Assembly (NCBI RefSeq): GCF_010499245.1
Contig: NZ_JAAGOW010000001.1
Location: 2,666,001 to 2,730,000, forward strand
Reading direction: 5' to 3'
Source: Variovorax sp. WS11
Lineage (GTDB): Bacteria > Pseudomonadota > Gammaproteobacteria > Burkholderiales > Burkholderiaceae_C
Length of the DNA: 64,000 nt
Numbering within the stretch: the stretch's first letter is position 1; the number at the start of each line of letters is the position of its first letter. Under the pieces are notes generated by a model, which worked only from the letters and a program-made list of their open reading frames with translations, was not told where the DNA came from and did no database searches. A program made the position numbers and the translations under genes. Positions 17,211-26,465 of the stretch are shown one piece after another.

Positions 17211-19134
17211 CCGAAGTTCCTGAAGCCGTCGAGCGAGTTTGCCTTTGCACGACAAGCACTTGGCGTGAGTTCGGGAGTCCGGCTTCTGTCTACAACCGGA
17301 TCTGCTGGATGAGGTTGAGCGCTCGCTGCTGCTGCACGTTGGGTGTAGTGAGCACCTCGAAGGTCGGCGCGTCGGCCCCGGCGTTGGGCGTGCGACAGGT
17401 GTTGCGCACGATGGTGGCGAGTTCGGCCATGAGGGTCGAGAAGCTATGCACCGGCGTGCCGTCATCCAGCATGTGGCGGGCCACCTTGGCCAGCGCCGCC
17501 TTGGATCGCGTAGCCGGCGCCACCGGGTCACGCGCGGCCTTGGCCTGTTGATCCGTGTCGGCGAACATCAGCGGCGCCCAAGCCTCGCGCATGTGCCACT
17601 CGACGTAGTAGGCCAGCATGCACAGGAAGATGTGCGCGCGCACCCGATCAGCGGTGCGGTGGTGGATCGGGCGCACCTTCAGATCGATCGTCTTGAGCGA
17701 GCGGAACGCGCGCTCGACGTTGGCGAGCGCCTTGTAGTTGCGCACGCACTGGGACGCGTCCATCTGCGTCGTTGGCACCGAGGTGCGGATGATGTAAATG
17801 CCGTCCAGTGCCGCCTCGGCAGCGATGGCGTCTGTCTTGCGTGCGAAGGTGAAGGCGTTGTCGCCAATCACCAGCTCGAAGTGCTTGGCGACCTTGTACT
17901 GGTTGACGACCTTGCCCACGCGCAAGCCGATCTCGTCGCGCCCAGCCAGCTTGAGTGCATCCACCCGGGCCTTGATCTTCTGCAGATTGGCCTCGGTGGC
18001 GGCGAGCAGGTCCTCGCGCTTGTGCGTGCGCAGCTTGGCGAGTTCCGGATTGCGGCACGCCACCAGGCGCTCGCCCGGGTAGTCCGGCGAGCTCAGTTCA
18101 AGCAGGTTGCGCTCGTCGAACAAACCAAGCTGCAGGTGGCCCTGCTCGACCAGCGCGCGAATCGAGACGCTCTTCAGCGCACTGATCCAGCCCACGCCCT
18201 CGGACTCGCGCATCTCCTGGATCGCCTTGTTGGAGATCATGCCGCGGTCACCCACCATCACCAGTTGCTCGACGCCGAACTCCTCGCGCAGCCGCTTGAC
18301 CTCGGGCAGCAAGGTCAGGCTGTCGGCCACATTGCCCTCGTACACCGACACGGCCAGCGGGCAGCCCCGCGCATCGGTGAGCAGGCCGTAGTTGACCTGC
18401 AGCAGGCCCTTCTTGCCGTCGCGGCTATAGCCGAGCCTGGCCAGAGGGCAACTGCTGCCCTCGAAGTAGCTCGACGATAGGTCGTACAGCACCAGGGCGC
18501 CGGCCCTCAAGTGACGCGCGGTGAGCTTCTTCTGGATCGTGGCCTGGCGCGCGAGCAGCCAGTCCATCGCCGCGTACAGGTCGTCCTCGTCGGCGTCGGC
18601 GACACCGAAGTCCTCGGCCAGCGTCGTGGTGTGCCACCAGCGCGTGGTGGCCAACTTGGTATGCGGCGCTGCGATGCGCGAGGCCACCATGGCCAGTACC
18701 AGGTCGCGCTCGCGGCAGGGCTTGGAGGCAAGCACCGAGGCGAAGCCCAGCCGCTGCATAGCCTCGCCAACGGCTTGCATATGGCCATGCGAACGCGACG
18801 CGGTGATCTCCAAGCACTGCGTGAGCGGCTGCAAGGCCTCGCCGCGCAGGGCTGCTCGAATGGCTTCGATCTGCGCGGCCGACAGGCTCGACAGATTGGC
18901 CAGCGTGCGCTTGCCGACCTTGGAGCCCTCGCGGTAGGACTCGCGCAGCAGCACGGTGGGCGGTGAGCCACGATTCGGCACGACATGGATGTGCATGCCT
19001 ACATTAATAGGTCAAATACAAGCTAATATCAAGTAAATAACATGCCTACATTTTGGAACACATGAGGCCGCTCAACTCGTTGATTTCAAAGGGGTTACCG
19101 GCCAAAAGGCCGCAGGGTGACCGAGGAACTTCGG
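17211..19134. mobile_element. IS1634-family insertion sequence, complete, with target duplication
   Basis: The element spans 1924 bp between 11-bp perfect terminal inverted repeats (CCGAAGTTCCT at 17211-17221, its complement ending at 19134). It is flanked by a 6-bp direct repeat GCTAGG (17205-17210 and 19135-19140), the target duplication. It holds one intact transposase gene. The right-hand duplication contains the TAG stop of hipA (19136-19138), so the insertion regenerated that stop. Intact ends and gene suggest a recent insertion. Confidence 0.9.
17290..18996 (-). CDS. IS1634-family transposase
   Basis: This 568-residue DDE transposase of the IS4-like supergroup has LVLYDLSSSYFEG (first Asp), VMVGDRGMISNKAIQ (second Asp) and the C-terminal YKALANVERAFRSLK with the catalytic Glu of the YREK-like motif. 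It cuts and pastes its element at the inverted repeats. The ATG at 18996 gives an N-terminus (MHIHVVPNRG) typical of the family. The upstream AT-rich stretch within the element is likely the promoter. No frameshift is visible. Confidence 0.95.
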   Translation of the reverse strand: MHIHVVPNRGSPPTVLLRESYREGSKVGKRTLANLSSLSAAQIEAIRAALRGEALQPLTQCLEITASRSHGHMQAVGEAMQRLGFASVLASKPCRERDLVLAMVASRIAAPHTKLATTRWWHTTTLAEDFGVADADEDDLYAAMDWLLARQATIQKKLTARHLRAGALVLYDLSSSYFEGSSCPLARLGYSRDGKKGLLQVNYGLLTDARGCPLAVSVYEGNVADSLTLLPEVKRLREEFGVEQLVMVGDRGMISNKAIQEMRESEGVGWISALKSVSIRALVEQGHLQLGLFDERNLLELSSPDYPGERLVACRNPELAKLRTHKREDLLAATEANLQKIKARVDALKLAGRDEIGLRVGKVVNQYKVAKHFELVIGDNAFTFARKTDAIAAEAALDGIYIIRTSVPTTQMDASQCVRNYKALANVERAFRSLKTIDLKVRPIHHRTADRVRAHIFLCMLAYYVEWHMREAWAPLMFADTDQQAKAARDPVAPATRSKAALAKVARHMLDDGTPVHSFSTLMAELATIVRNTCRTPNAGADAPTFEVLTTPNVQQQRALNLIQQIRL

Positions 19135-19135
19135 G

Positions 19136-20386
19136 CTAGGGGGCCGCAGGGGCCCGACGGGCATGCAGCATGCCCTCGGCCCACGCTTCCCTGATCTTCG
19201 CGAGAAAACCAGCCGGCACCCGCGCATCGCCTTTGGCGTCTTCCAGCGTCCGGTGCATGGCCTCTGCAATGGCCTCGAGCACACGGGCAGGCTGGCTCAC
19301 CCCGCAAATCCGGCGGCCGAAGTCGTGGAGCTCCTCGGTGGTGGGGTAGGTCTTGGTCCGGTGCCTGCCGGCGAAGAGCTTGAGCGCCAGCGTACGGTCC
19401 TCGAGCTCGGGACCTCCCGGGTACTGCGCGTACCTGTAGACCGAGGTCGTCACCACATCGAACATCGGGGCAAGCCACACGTCCGCGGAGGAGCGGTACA
19501 GCACGCCGAAGTTCTTCAGGTGCGCATCGCCGTTGCGCACCATGACGGAGAAGGCCACCTGCTGGAAGAAGCGGTGCAGGTTATCGCTGTGCAGCCGCAG
19601 TTGCCGCAGCAGCTCGGCGATGCGTTGGTAGCTGCCCTGGTACTTCCGGTCCGACAGGATCTCGCGCACACGCAGGCCTGCCAGGGCGGCGACGTCCTCG
19701 AAGCCGAGCCGCTCGATGCGGCCGTCCTCGCGCTGCACGAGGTCGAAGCGGTCCAGGATCAGCATCTGCCCGTCGTCGGAGAGGGCGAACGAAGGCACTT
19801 CGATGCCGGCGCTCCGTGCAGCGCTCAGGCACAGGTACTCGTTGGCCGCCAGGCTCGGGTAAGCCGCGCTGGCAGCCTTCACGATGAGCGAGGGGATGGG
19901 GATCGTCGGACGGTCCGGCACCATGATCTTGGGCTGCATGCCCGCAATCCCGGCGCCCGTGCTCAGGTAGGCGGCCACCAGTTCGTTGAAGACCTCCGGC
20001 GTGTATCGGGTCTTGAGCAGTTCATCCTTGCTCAAGGGCGGCGGTGCTGCCGCCAGCGGATGCTCCGGAAGGCTGTACCCCAGCCGGCCGATCCCGTTGC
20101 GGCCGATCAGCGCCAGCAGATGCATGGGCGTCATCGGCTGCTTGGGAAACAGCTCTCGAATCTTCATGAACAAGTCGCCCTCGGGCAAGTTCTGATCCAT
20201 GGGCGGGAACAGGTCGCCGTCCTGCCAGGTGAGTCTCTCCTTGGGCGGCATGAGCAAGGCCACGGGCGGCTGCTCGGGGTCCGGGTCGAGGTAGCGGAAC
20301 TCGTAGGTCGAGGTCTTGAGCAACTGGCCCGCAGAGTCCGCGTCGCCGATCGAGACCGCGAGGGCGCGGATCTTTTCAGGAAGCAT
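19136..20386 (-). CDS. hipA: HipA-family toxin kinase
   Basis: This 416-residue HipA-like Ser/Thr kinase has the N-terminal subdomain 1 (about 1-100), a Gly-rich segment with MQPKIMV, the catalytic stretch VRNGDAHLKNFGVLY (Asp of the HxD-like loop and Asn) and the metal-binding LAPMFDVVTT. Such toxins phosphorylate tRNA synthetases such as GltX and induce dormancy. The start at 20386 overlaps hipB by 11 bases. The TAG stop lies inside the 6-bp target duplication of the adjacent IS, so the C-terminus is intact or nearly so. Confidence 0.9.
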   Translation of the reverse strand: MLPEKIRALAVSIGDADSAGQLLKTSTYEFRYLDPDPEQPPVALLMPPKERLTWQDGDLFPPMDQNLPEGDLFMKIRELFPKQPMTPMHLLALIGRNGIGRLGYSLPEHPLAAAPPPLSKDELLKTRYTPEVFNELVAAYLSTGAGIAGMQPKIMVPDRPTIPIPSLIVKAASAAYPSLAANEYLCLSAARSAGIEVPSFALSDDGQMLILDRFDLVQREDGRIERLGFEDVAALAGLRVREILSDRKYQGSYQRIAELLRQLRLHSDNLHRFFQQVAFSVMVRNGDAHLKNFGVLYRSSADVWLAPMFDVVTTSVYRYAQYPGGPELEDRTLALKLFAGRHRTKTYPTTEELHDFGRRICGVSQPARVLEAIAEAMHRTLEDAKGDARVPAGFLAKIREAWAEGMLHARRAPAAP

Positions 20387-20645
20387 CGTCTTCTTCCTGG
20401 AAGCGGCGGGCGACTTCCTCTGCCGAGGGCAGGCCGACGCCCTCCAGGCGTATGGCCAAACCCAAAGCACCCAGGACGGCCATCAGGGACGAGACGGTGG
20501 AGTCTTCGCCAGCCTCCAGGCGGTAGATGACCTCGCGAACCTTCCCAGCCCGGGCCGCGAGCTCGGACTTGCTCATTCCCAAGGCCTCCCGCCGTTCGCG
20601 GAGGGCGCGGCCAAGTTCATCGGGCAGGCGGAGAGTGTCAGTCAT
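20376..20645 (-). CDS. hipB: HipB-family antitoxin (XRE regulator)
   Basis: This 89-residue helix-turn-helix protein (RALRERREALGMSKSELAARAG, then EVIYRLEAGEDSTVSSLMAV) is the antitoxin and autorepressor partner of HipA. The ATG at 20645 was preferred over an in-frame TTG at 20654. The C-terminal tail (EEVARRFQEEDDAS) is acidic. It overlaps hipA by 11 bases, so the two are translationally coupled. Three matching palindromes upstream (20676-20781) are the likely operators. Confidence 0.9.
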   Translation of the reverse strand: MTDTLRLPDELGRALRERREALGMSKSELAARAGKVREVIYRLEAGEDSTVSSLMAVLGALGLAIRLEGVGLPSAEEVARRFQEEDDAS

Positions 20646-20675
20646 GGCTGACAATTATGCGCGGTGAGGAATGAT

Positions 20676-20695
20676 TTGCAAGCTATAACTTGCAA
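20676..20695. promoter_or_regulatory. HipB operator 1
   Basis: Inverted repeat TTGCAAG-N6-CTTGCAA, 31 bases upstream of the hipB ATG and likely overlapping its promoter. The same arms and spacing recur at 20721, and a variant at 20762. Confidence 0.75.
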
Positions 20696-20720
20696 CTGCC
20701 CGATTTGAGGTATGCTGTAA

Positions 20721-20740
20721 TTGCAAGTTTTGACTTGCAA
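20721..20740. promoter_or_regulatory. HipB operator 2
   Basis: Inverted repeat TTGCAAG-N6-CTTGCAA with arms identical to operator 1, centre-to-centre 45 bp from it. Confidence 0.75.
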
Positions 20741-20761
20741 AACAATGCATCGTGACCTAAT

Positions 20762-20781
20762 TTGCCAGCCATAACTGGCAA
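20762..20781. promoter_or_regulatory. HipB operator 3 (symmetric variant)
   Basis: Inverted repeat TTGCCAG-N6-CTGGCAA, 41 bp centre-to-centre from operator 2. One base differs from the other two in each arm, and the two changes are complementary, so the symmetry is kept. It ends 15 bases before the crp-like gene's stop. Confidence 0.65.
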
Positions 20782-20796
20782 CCGGCCCATCACCGC

Positions 20797-21432
20797 CTAC
20801 CACGCAGCCGGCAGCTTCTTCAATATCACCAGCCGCCCCTCCCGCTGCCCGACATAGCCACCGGCCGTGAGCTCCTTCATCACCCGGTTCACCATCTCGC
20901 GCGAGGAGCCGACGCGGTCGGCGATGTCCTGCTGCGTCAGCTTGTGGCGCAGCAGGCGCTCTTCGCCCACCGGCTCCGACAGCTCCGTCAGCACCCGCAC
21001 CATGCGGCCGTAGACGTCCTGCAGCGCCAGGCTGCGCACCTGCTCGGTCAGGCGTCGCACCATGCGGATCAGCTTGCGGGTCAGGTGCATCGCGAAGTCG
21101 GGGTGGTCGGCCAGGAACTGGCGCAGCTCCGAGCCTTGCACCATCCGGCAGCTGCAGGTCTCCATCGCTTTGATCGAGGCCGAGCGCTTCTCGCCGTCGA
21201 TCGAGAGCTCCCCGAAATACTCGCCCGGGCCGTGCTCGGCCAGCACCAGCTCGCGGCCGTCGTCCGAGCTGGCGTAAATCTTCACCCTGCCGCTCAGCAG
21301 GATGTAGAGCGAATCGGTGGTGTCGCCCTCGTTGATCAGGATGGCGTTCGCGGGAAAGGTCCGCGTCATGCCGCGCGGCGCGATCGCGTCGAGCAGGTGC
21401 TGCGGCAGGCGGTCTTCGGCGTCGGCGGGCAT
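20797..21432 (-). CDS. CRP-like cAMP-responsive transcriptional regulator
   Basis: This 211-residue regulator has a cyclic-nucleotide-binding barrel (about residues 15-125) with GEYFGELSIDGEKRSASI, which keeps the Glu and the Arg-Ser pair that hold the cAMP phosphate and ribose. The C-terminal HTH (about 150-205) has VGSSREMVNRVMKEL, matching the Arg-Glu-Arg recognition set of E. coli CRP. It should therefore bind TGTGA-N6-TCACA, and a perfect copy sits 81 bases upstream of its own start (21513-21528). The ATG at 21432 has a GGAG ribosome site. A class III cyclase gene lies nearby at 23315. Confidence 0.9.
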   Translation of the reverse strand: MPADAEDRLPQHLLDAIAPRGMTRTFPANAILINEGDTTDSLYILLSGRVKIYASSDDGRELVLAEHGPGEYFGELSIDGEKRSASIKAMETCSCRMVQGSELRQFLADHPDFAMHLTRKLIRMVRRLTEQVRSLALQDVYGRMVRVLTELSEPVGEERLLRHKLTQQDIADRVGSSREMVNRVMKELTAGGYVGQREGRLVILKKLPAAW

Positions 21433-21512
21433 CGGGGCGCTCCTGTGCACATGGGGGAAGCCGGGCGGCGCTCTCGCGGCGACCCGATTATCCGGCGGCC
21501 CCTGGGCGGCAG

Positions 21513-21528
21513 TGTGACGCAGTTCACA
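21513..21528. promoter_or_regulatory. CRP-type binding site
   Basis: A perfect TGTGA-CGCAGT-TCACA site lies between the crp-like gene (leftward) and the phospholipase-D-like lipoprotein gene (rightward). It sits 81 bases from the first start and 108 from the second. It suggests autoregulation of the regulator and cAMP control of the lipoprotein and perhaps the cyclase. Confidence 0.8.
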
Positions 21529-21636
21529 TCCGCGCTGCGCACTGCTCACTCGTGGCGAAGGGGCTCTTTCCCTAGATTCGGGACAAGGCCGGTGCGTGTC
21601 GATTTCGCCGGCTGAAGAAACCCCGAGGAGCCCGCC

Positions 21637-23235
21637 GTGATCGCCTCTTTCGCCCGCAACCACATCCTGATCGCCCCCTGGGTCAGCCTGCGGCTGGCGA
21701 TGGCGGCCTTCGTGCTGGCCCTGGGCGCTGTGCTGGCGGGCTGCGCCGGCCTCCCGAGCGCGGTGCAGCGCACCCCCTCCCAGGCCCGCACCGACGTGAC
21801 CGACACCCGCCTCGCCGCCGTCGCCGCCGCCTCCATGCCGGAGCGTGACGAAGCGCTCTCGGGCCTGCGCCTGCTGCCGGCCGGCGAGCAGGCCTTCGAA
21901 GCCCGCATCGTCCTGGCCCGCGCCGCCGAGAAGAGCATCGACGCCCAGTACTACCAGATCGCCGACGACGCTTCCGGACTGCAGTTCCTGCGCAGCCTGG
22001 CCGAGGCCGCCGCCCGCGGCGTTCGCGTGCGCCTGCTGGTGGACGACCTGCACGCCATCGGCCAGGACACGCTGCTGGCCGGCCTGGCCGCTCGCCCCAA
22101 CGTCGAGCTGCGCATGTTCAACCCGCTGCCGGTGCGCAACGGCGGCGTCGCCTCCCGCGTGGTCTTCTCGCTGCACGAGTTCTCGCGCATCAACCGCCGC
22201 ATGCACAACAAGCTGTTCGTGGCCGACAACGCCTTCGCCGTCACCGGCGGCCGCAACATCGCCGATGAGTACTTCGACCGCAGCGGCCCGGACAACTTCA
22301 TCGACATGGACATCCTGGCCGCCGGCGCCGCGGTGCAGGCCCTGTCTACGGTGTTCGACGGCTACTGGAACAGCGAGCAGGCCTACCCGATCCAGAGCCT
22401 GGTCGACGCCGCCCTGACCCCCGAAGCCGCCCGCCGCGCGTTCGACCAGGCCGCGCAGCAGGCCGGTGCCGCCGGGTTGCCGCTGGCCTCGCTCGACCTG
22501 CTCGGCCAGACCAGCGTCGGCACCCAACTCGCCACCGGCCGCCTCCAGCTGCACGTGGCCGCCGTCCGCGTGCTCGCCGATGCGCCCGTCAAGACTCCGA
22601 TGGCGGACGGCGCGGTCATGCACGGCAAGCTCGAGCTGCTGCAATCGGCGCGCTCTGAAGTGCTGGTGGCATCGCCTTACTTCGTTCCCGGCCGCCGCAC
22701 GATGGAGGTCCTCAAGCAGGCCACCGACAGCCAGGTGCGCGTCTCCGTCATGACCAATTCGCTCGCCACCACCGACGAGCCCCTCGTGCATGCCGGCTAT
22801 GCGCGCTATCGCACCGCCCTGCTGGACATGGGCGTCTCGGTGTACGAGCTGATGCCCGGCGCCGTGCAAGCCCGCGCGGTCGCCGGCGAGGCGCACGGCT
22901 CGCTCGGCCGGCTGCATGCCAAGGTCGCCGTGGTCGACGGTCGCCGCTTCTACATCGGCTCGCTCAACATGGACCGCCGCTCTGCCCACCTCAACACCGA
23001 GATGGGCCTGATCGTCGACAGCCCCGAGCTCGCCGGCCAGCTGGCCAGCCTGCTGCGCGGCGAGCGTCAGCCCCGCAGCTACCAGGTGCGCAGCGCCGGC
23101 GGCTCGAAGAACCTGCAATGGGTGGCGCAGGGCAGCGACGCACCGATCGTGCTGGCCCAGGAACCGAACACCCGCTGGTCCACCCAGCTGCGCCTGGCGC
23201 TGCTGTCGAGCCTCATCGACGAGGAACTTCTCTGA
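21637..23235 (+). CDS. Phospholipase D-family lipoprotein (cardiolipin synthase-like)
   Basis: This 532-residue protein has a lipoprotein signal (LGAVLAGCAG, lipobox Cys about residue 36) and two HKD motifs: RMHNKLFVADNAFAVTGGRN (about 188-207) and RLHAKVAVVDGRRFYIGSLN (about 427-446). It belongs to the PLD superfamily near cardiolipin synthase C/YmdC, which moves phosphatidyl groups or hydrolyses phosphodiesters at the envelope. The start is GTG at 21637 with GAGGAG upstream. It sits 79 bases before the cyclase gene and shares its upstream region with the crp-like gene. Confidence 0.85.
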   Translation: MIASFARNHILIAPWVSLRLAMAAFVLALGAVLAGCAGLPSAVQRTPSQARTDVTDTRLAAVAAASMPERDEALSGLRLLPAGEQAFEARIVLARAAEKSIDAQYYQIADDASGLQFLRSLAEAAARGVRVRLLVDDLHAIGQDTLLAGLAARPNVELRMFNPLPVRNGGVASRVVFSLHEFSRINRRMHNKLFVADNAFAVTGGRNIADEYFDRSGPDNFIDMDILAAGAAVQALSTVFDGYWNSEQAYPIQSLVDAALTPEAARRAFDQAAQQAGAAGLPLASLDLLGQTSVGTQLATGRLQLHVAAVRVLADAPVKTPMADGAVMHGKLELLQSARSEVLVASPYFVPGRRTMEVLKQATDSQVRVSVMTNSLATTDEPLVHAGYARYRTALLDMGVSVYELMPGAVQARAVAGEAHGSLGRLHAKVAVVDGRRFYIGSLNMDRRSAHLNTEMGLIVDSPELAGQLASLLRGERQPRSYQVRSAGGSKNLQWVAQGSDAPIVLAQEPNTRWSTQLRLALLSSLIDEELL

Positions 23236-23314
23236 TCCTTCGGGAAGGTCCCTGAAGGAGGGGAGGGCAAGGCCCCCTGCGCGCCATGGCCCGTCGCAGT
23301 ACCATGGCCGCGCA

Positions 23315-26300
23315 ATGGCTTGTCCCGCCTGTGGGTTCGACGTCGACCGCGACTTCGCCTTCTGCCCGAAGTGCGGGACGCGGCTCGCTGCCGCCGCCCC
23401 CCCCCGCCCCTGAGCCCGAGTCCGACCGCCGCATGGTCACCGTGATGTTCGCGGACCTGTCGGGCTTTACGGCGCTGTCCGAGACGCTGGACGCTGAGGA
23501 CCTGCGCACGCTGCAGACCGAGCTCTTCGAGCAGATGTCCGCCACCATCCGCCGCTTCGACGGCTTCGTCGAAAAATTTGTCGGCGACTGCGTGATGGCG
23601 GTCTTCGGCGCCCCCGTGGCGCACGAGGAAGATCCGGAGCGCGCCCTGCGCGCCGCCCTGCTGCTGCACCGGCGGGCCGGCGAGCTCGGCGAGCGCTGGC
23701 AGGCACGCACCGGCCGGCCGCTGTCCCTGCACATCGGCATCCACACCGGCCCCGTCGTCGCGGGCCACCTCGGCTCGGAGGGCGATGCCGCCTACGCCGT
23801 CACCGGCGACACGGTGAACGCCGCCTCCCGCCTCCAGAGCGCGGCGGGCGCCGGCCAGACCGTGGTCAGCCACGCGACCTGGCTGCACACGCAGCATGCC
23901 TTCTGCTTCGAGCCCATGGGCGAACTCGCGCTCAAGGGCATGGCCCAGCCGATGTCGGCCTACCGGCTGGAGGCGGCGCTGAACGCCCCCCAGTCGACGC
24001 GCGGCCTGCAGGCGCACGGCCTGACCAGCGCGCTGGTCGGCCGCGACAAGGAACTGGAGGCGCTGCAGCAGGCCTTCGAGCAGATGCGCGCCGGCCAGGG
24101 CCGGCTGTTGCGCATCGTTGCCGAGGCGGGCAGCGGCAAGACCCGGCTGCTCACCGAATTCCTCGAGCGCCTTCAGGCCCAGGGCCGGCTGGAGGACGTG
24201 GCCGTGCGCCGCGCCGCCTGCTCCCCGCTCGGCGAGCGCGCCTTCGGCGTGCCGGCGGCGCTGCTGCGCGACGCCTGGGGCCTGGACACGCGCGACCCGG
24301 ACGACACGGCGCGGCAGAAGGTCGCTGCGGCGCTCGTCGGCCTGGGCGTGCAGGAAGCCGAAATGCAGGCGCTCGCGGCCTGCCTGGGCCATGTGCTGGG
24401 CCTGGAGGGCGAGGAGGCGCACACCCGCTACCTCGACCCGGAGCGGCTCAAGCAGCAGATCTTCTTCGCCGTTCACGCCGTGGTCGAGCGCCGCCTGCAG
24501 CAGAGCCCCGTGATCATGATCGTGGAGGACCTGCACTGGACCGATGCCGCCTCGCTGGAGCTGCTGCGCTTTTTGGTGGAGCGGCTGCGCGACCGTCCTT
24601 TCATGCTGATGGCGACGCAGCGCCCGACGCCGGCGCTGGAGGCCTGGGCCGAGGGTGTGGGCGCGCAGACCGTGCTGCGGCTCGATCCGTTGTCGGCGCG
24701 CTCCAGCGATGCCCTGCTCGATGGCCTGTTCGGCCCCCGCGCCCTGCCCGGGGCCTTGCGGCAACGCATCGTCGAGCATGCCGGCGGCAACCCGTTGTTC
24801 CTCGAGGAGATGGCCCGTGGGCTCATTGCCGACGGGCTCCTGACGCGCCGGGGGGAGCGATGGGTCTACAACCCCAGCGTGAGCGCCGTCCAGGTGCCGC
24901 AGACTGTTCACGGCTTGCTGCTCGGCCGCATCGACCGGCTGCCCGCGCCCGTTCGCGCCGTGCTGCGCGAGGCCGCGGTGATCGGCCCCGAGTTCGACGA
25001 GGCCCTGCTGCGCGGCGTGGCGAGCGCGCCGGAATCCGTGGCGCCGGGGCTGGATAGCCTGCTGAACGCCGGCATGCTGGCCGCGATGCCCGCGGAGGAC
25101 GGCCGCGAGTTCCGCTTTCGCCAGGGCTTGCTCCAGGAGGTCGCCTACCAGAGCCTCCTGCTGCGCCGCCGCACCGAGCTGCACACCCGCATCGGCGAGG
25201 CGCTGGAGAAGCAGTGCGGCGGCGAGCCCCGGCGCCTGGAGGAACTGCAGGCCCTGGCCCATCACTTCCGCCTGGGGGCGGACAAGCCACGCGGCGCCCG
25301 CTACCTCGTCGCCGCCGGCGACTGGGCGCGCGGCACCTACGCCAATGACGACGCCATTCGCGACTACATGCAGGCGCTGGAGATCCTCGCCGCCAGCAAG
25401 GGCAACGAGGAACAGCGCCTGGCCGTGCGCGAACGCCTGGCCGACGTGCTCGCACCCGCGGGCCGCCTCGCCGAGGCCACCCAGCAGCTGTCCGCCGCCC
25501 GCGAAGGCCACTCGGCCGACGGCGACCGGGTCTCCGAGGCCCGCCTGCTCGGCAAGATCTCCGCCCTGCGCTGGGAGGCCGGCGACCGCGCCGAGGCCCA
25601 GGAGTGCCTGACCACGGGGCTGGCGCTCGTCGACGGCGAGGCGCCGCACATCGAGCGCGCCTGGCTCTACCAGCGCATGGGCGAACTGCGCTTTCGCAAT
25701 GCAGACAACCACGGCGCGCTGAACTGGACCCAGCGCGCGCTCGCCCACCTGGAGGCGCTCGAGGGCCGCGAGGGCGCGGACGAGGAGGAGCGCCGCAACG
25801 CCCGCGCCGCCGCCGCGCTCGCCCTCAACACCCAGGGCGTGGCGCTGGCACGGCTGAACCGCCTGGACGAGGCCGTTGCGCAGCTCGAGCGCAGCGTGGC
25901 GGTGGCGAGCCAGGCCGACCTGCCGCAGGCCGAATGCCGGGCGCTGTGCAACCTGGGCGTGCTCTACAGCTCCAGCCATCCGCAGCGCGCCATCGAGGCC
26001 TGCGAGCGCGGCCTGGAGACGGCGCGCCGCATCGGCGACCTGGGCCTGCAGTCGCGCCTGTCGGCCAACTTGGCGGTGGCCTACTGCACCCTCACCAACC
26101 GCTGCGACGAGCGCGGCGTCGGCGCCGCCCATGCCGCCATCGAGATCGACCGCAGCACCGGCCAGCTGGACCACCTGGCCGTGTCGCTGGTCGTGCTGGC
26201 GCAGATCTACCAGTGCCACGGCGAGGCGGCGCGCGCGATGCAGCATTACCAGGAGGCGCTGGCCCTGGCCGAGAAGAGCGCCGAGCCGCAATTGCTCTTT

Positions 26301-26444
26301 CCTTGCTACGAAGGGCTTGCAACCTTGTACCTCGATGCCGATGATGGCGTGCAGGCGGAGCGCTACATGGCGCTCGCCCAGGACACCTGCCAGCGTGCCG
26401 GACTGGACCCCGATGCGCTGGTCGTGCTTCCATTCCTTTGCTGA
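23315..26444 (+). CDS. Class III adenylate/guanylate cyclase with AAA ATPase and TPR domains (N-terminal frame break)
   Basis: From ATG 23315 the DNA encodes a zinc ribbon (MACPACGF..., then FCPKCGTRL) that runs into a C9 tract (23397-23405) and stops at 23411. Removing one C joins it to the long downstream frame, giving about 1042 residues. These comprise the zinc ribbon (1-27), cyclase homology domain (about 40-210, VTVMFADLSGFTALSE with the metal Asp, DTVNAASRL), Walker A AEAGSGKTRLL (about 270), Walker B-like IMIVEDLHWTD, and C-terminal TPR-like helices (about 650-1040). It should make cyclic nucleotide. Without the repair, the frame can be read only from other starts and lacks the ribbon. 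The poly-C length may be an assembly error or a phase-variable switch. Confidence 0.85.
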
Positions 26445-26465
26445 ATTTGCAGAAGGGAGTCGTTC

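Noticed and set aside
23286..23432. Reading the cyclase from 23286 with a Ser/Pro-rich N-terminus
   Set aside because: That stretch is an out-of-frame reading of the zinc ribbon encoded from 23315.
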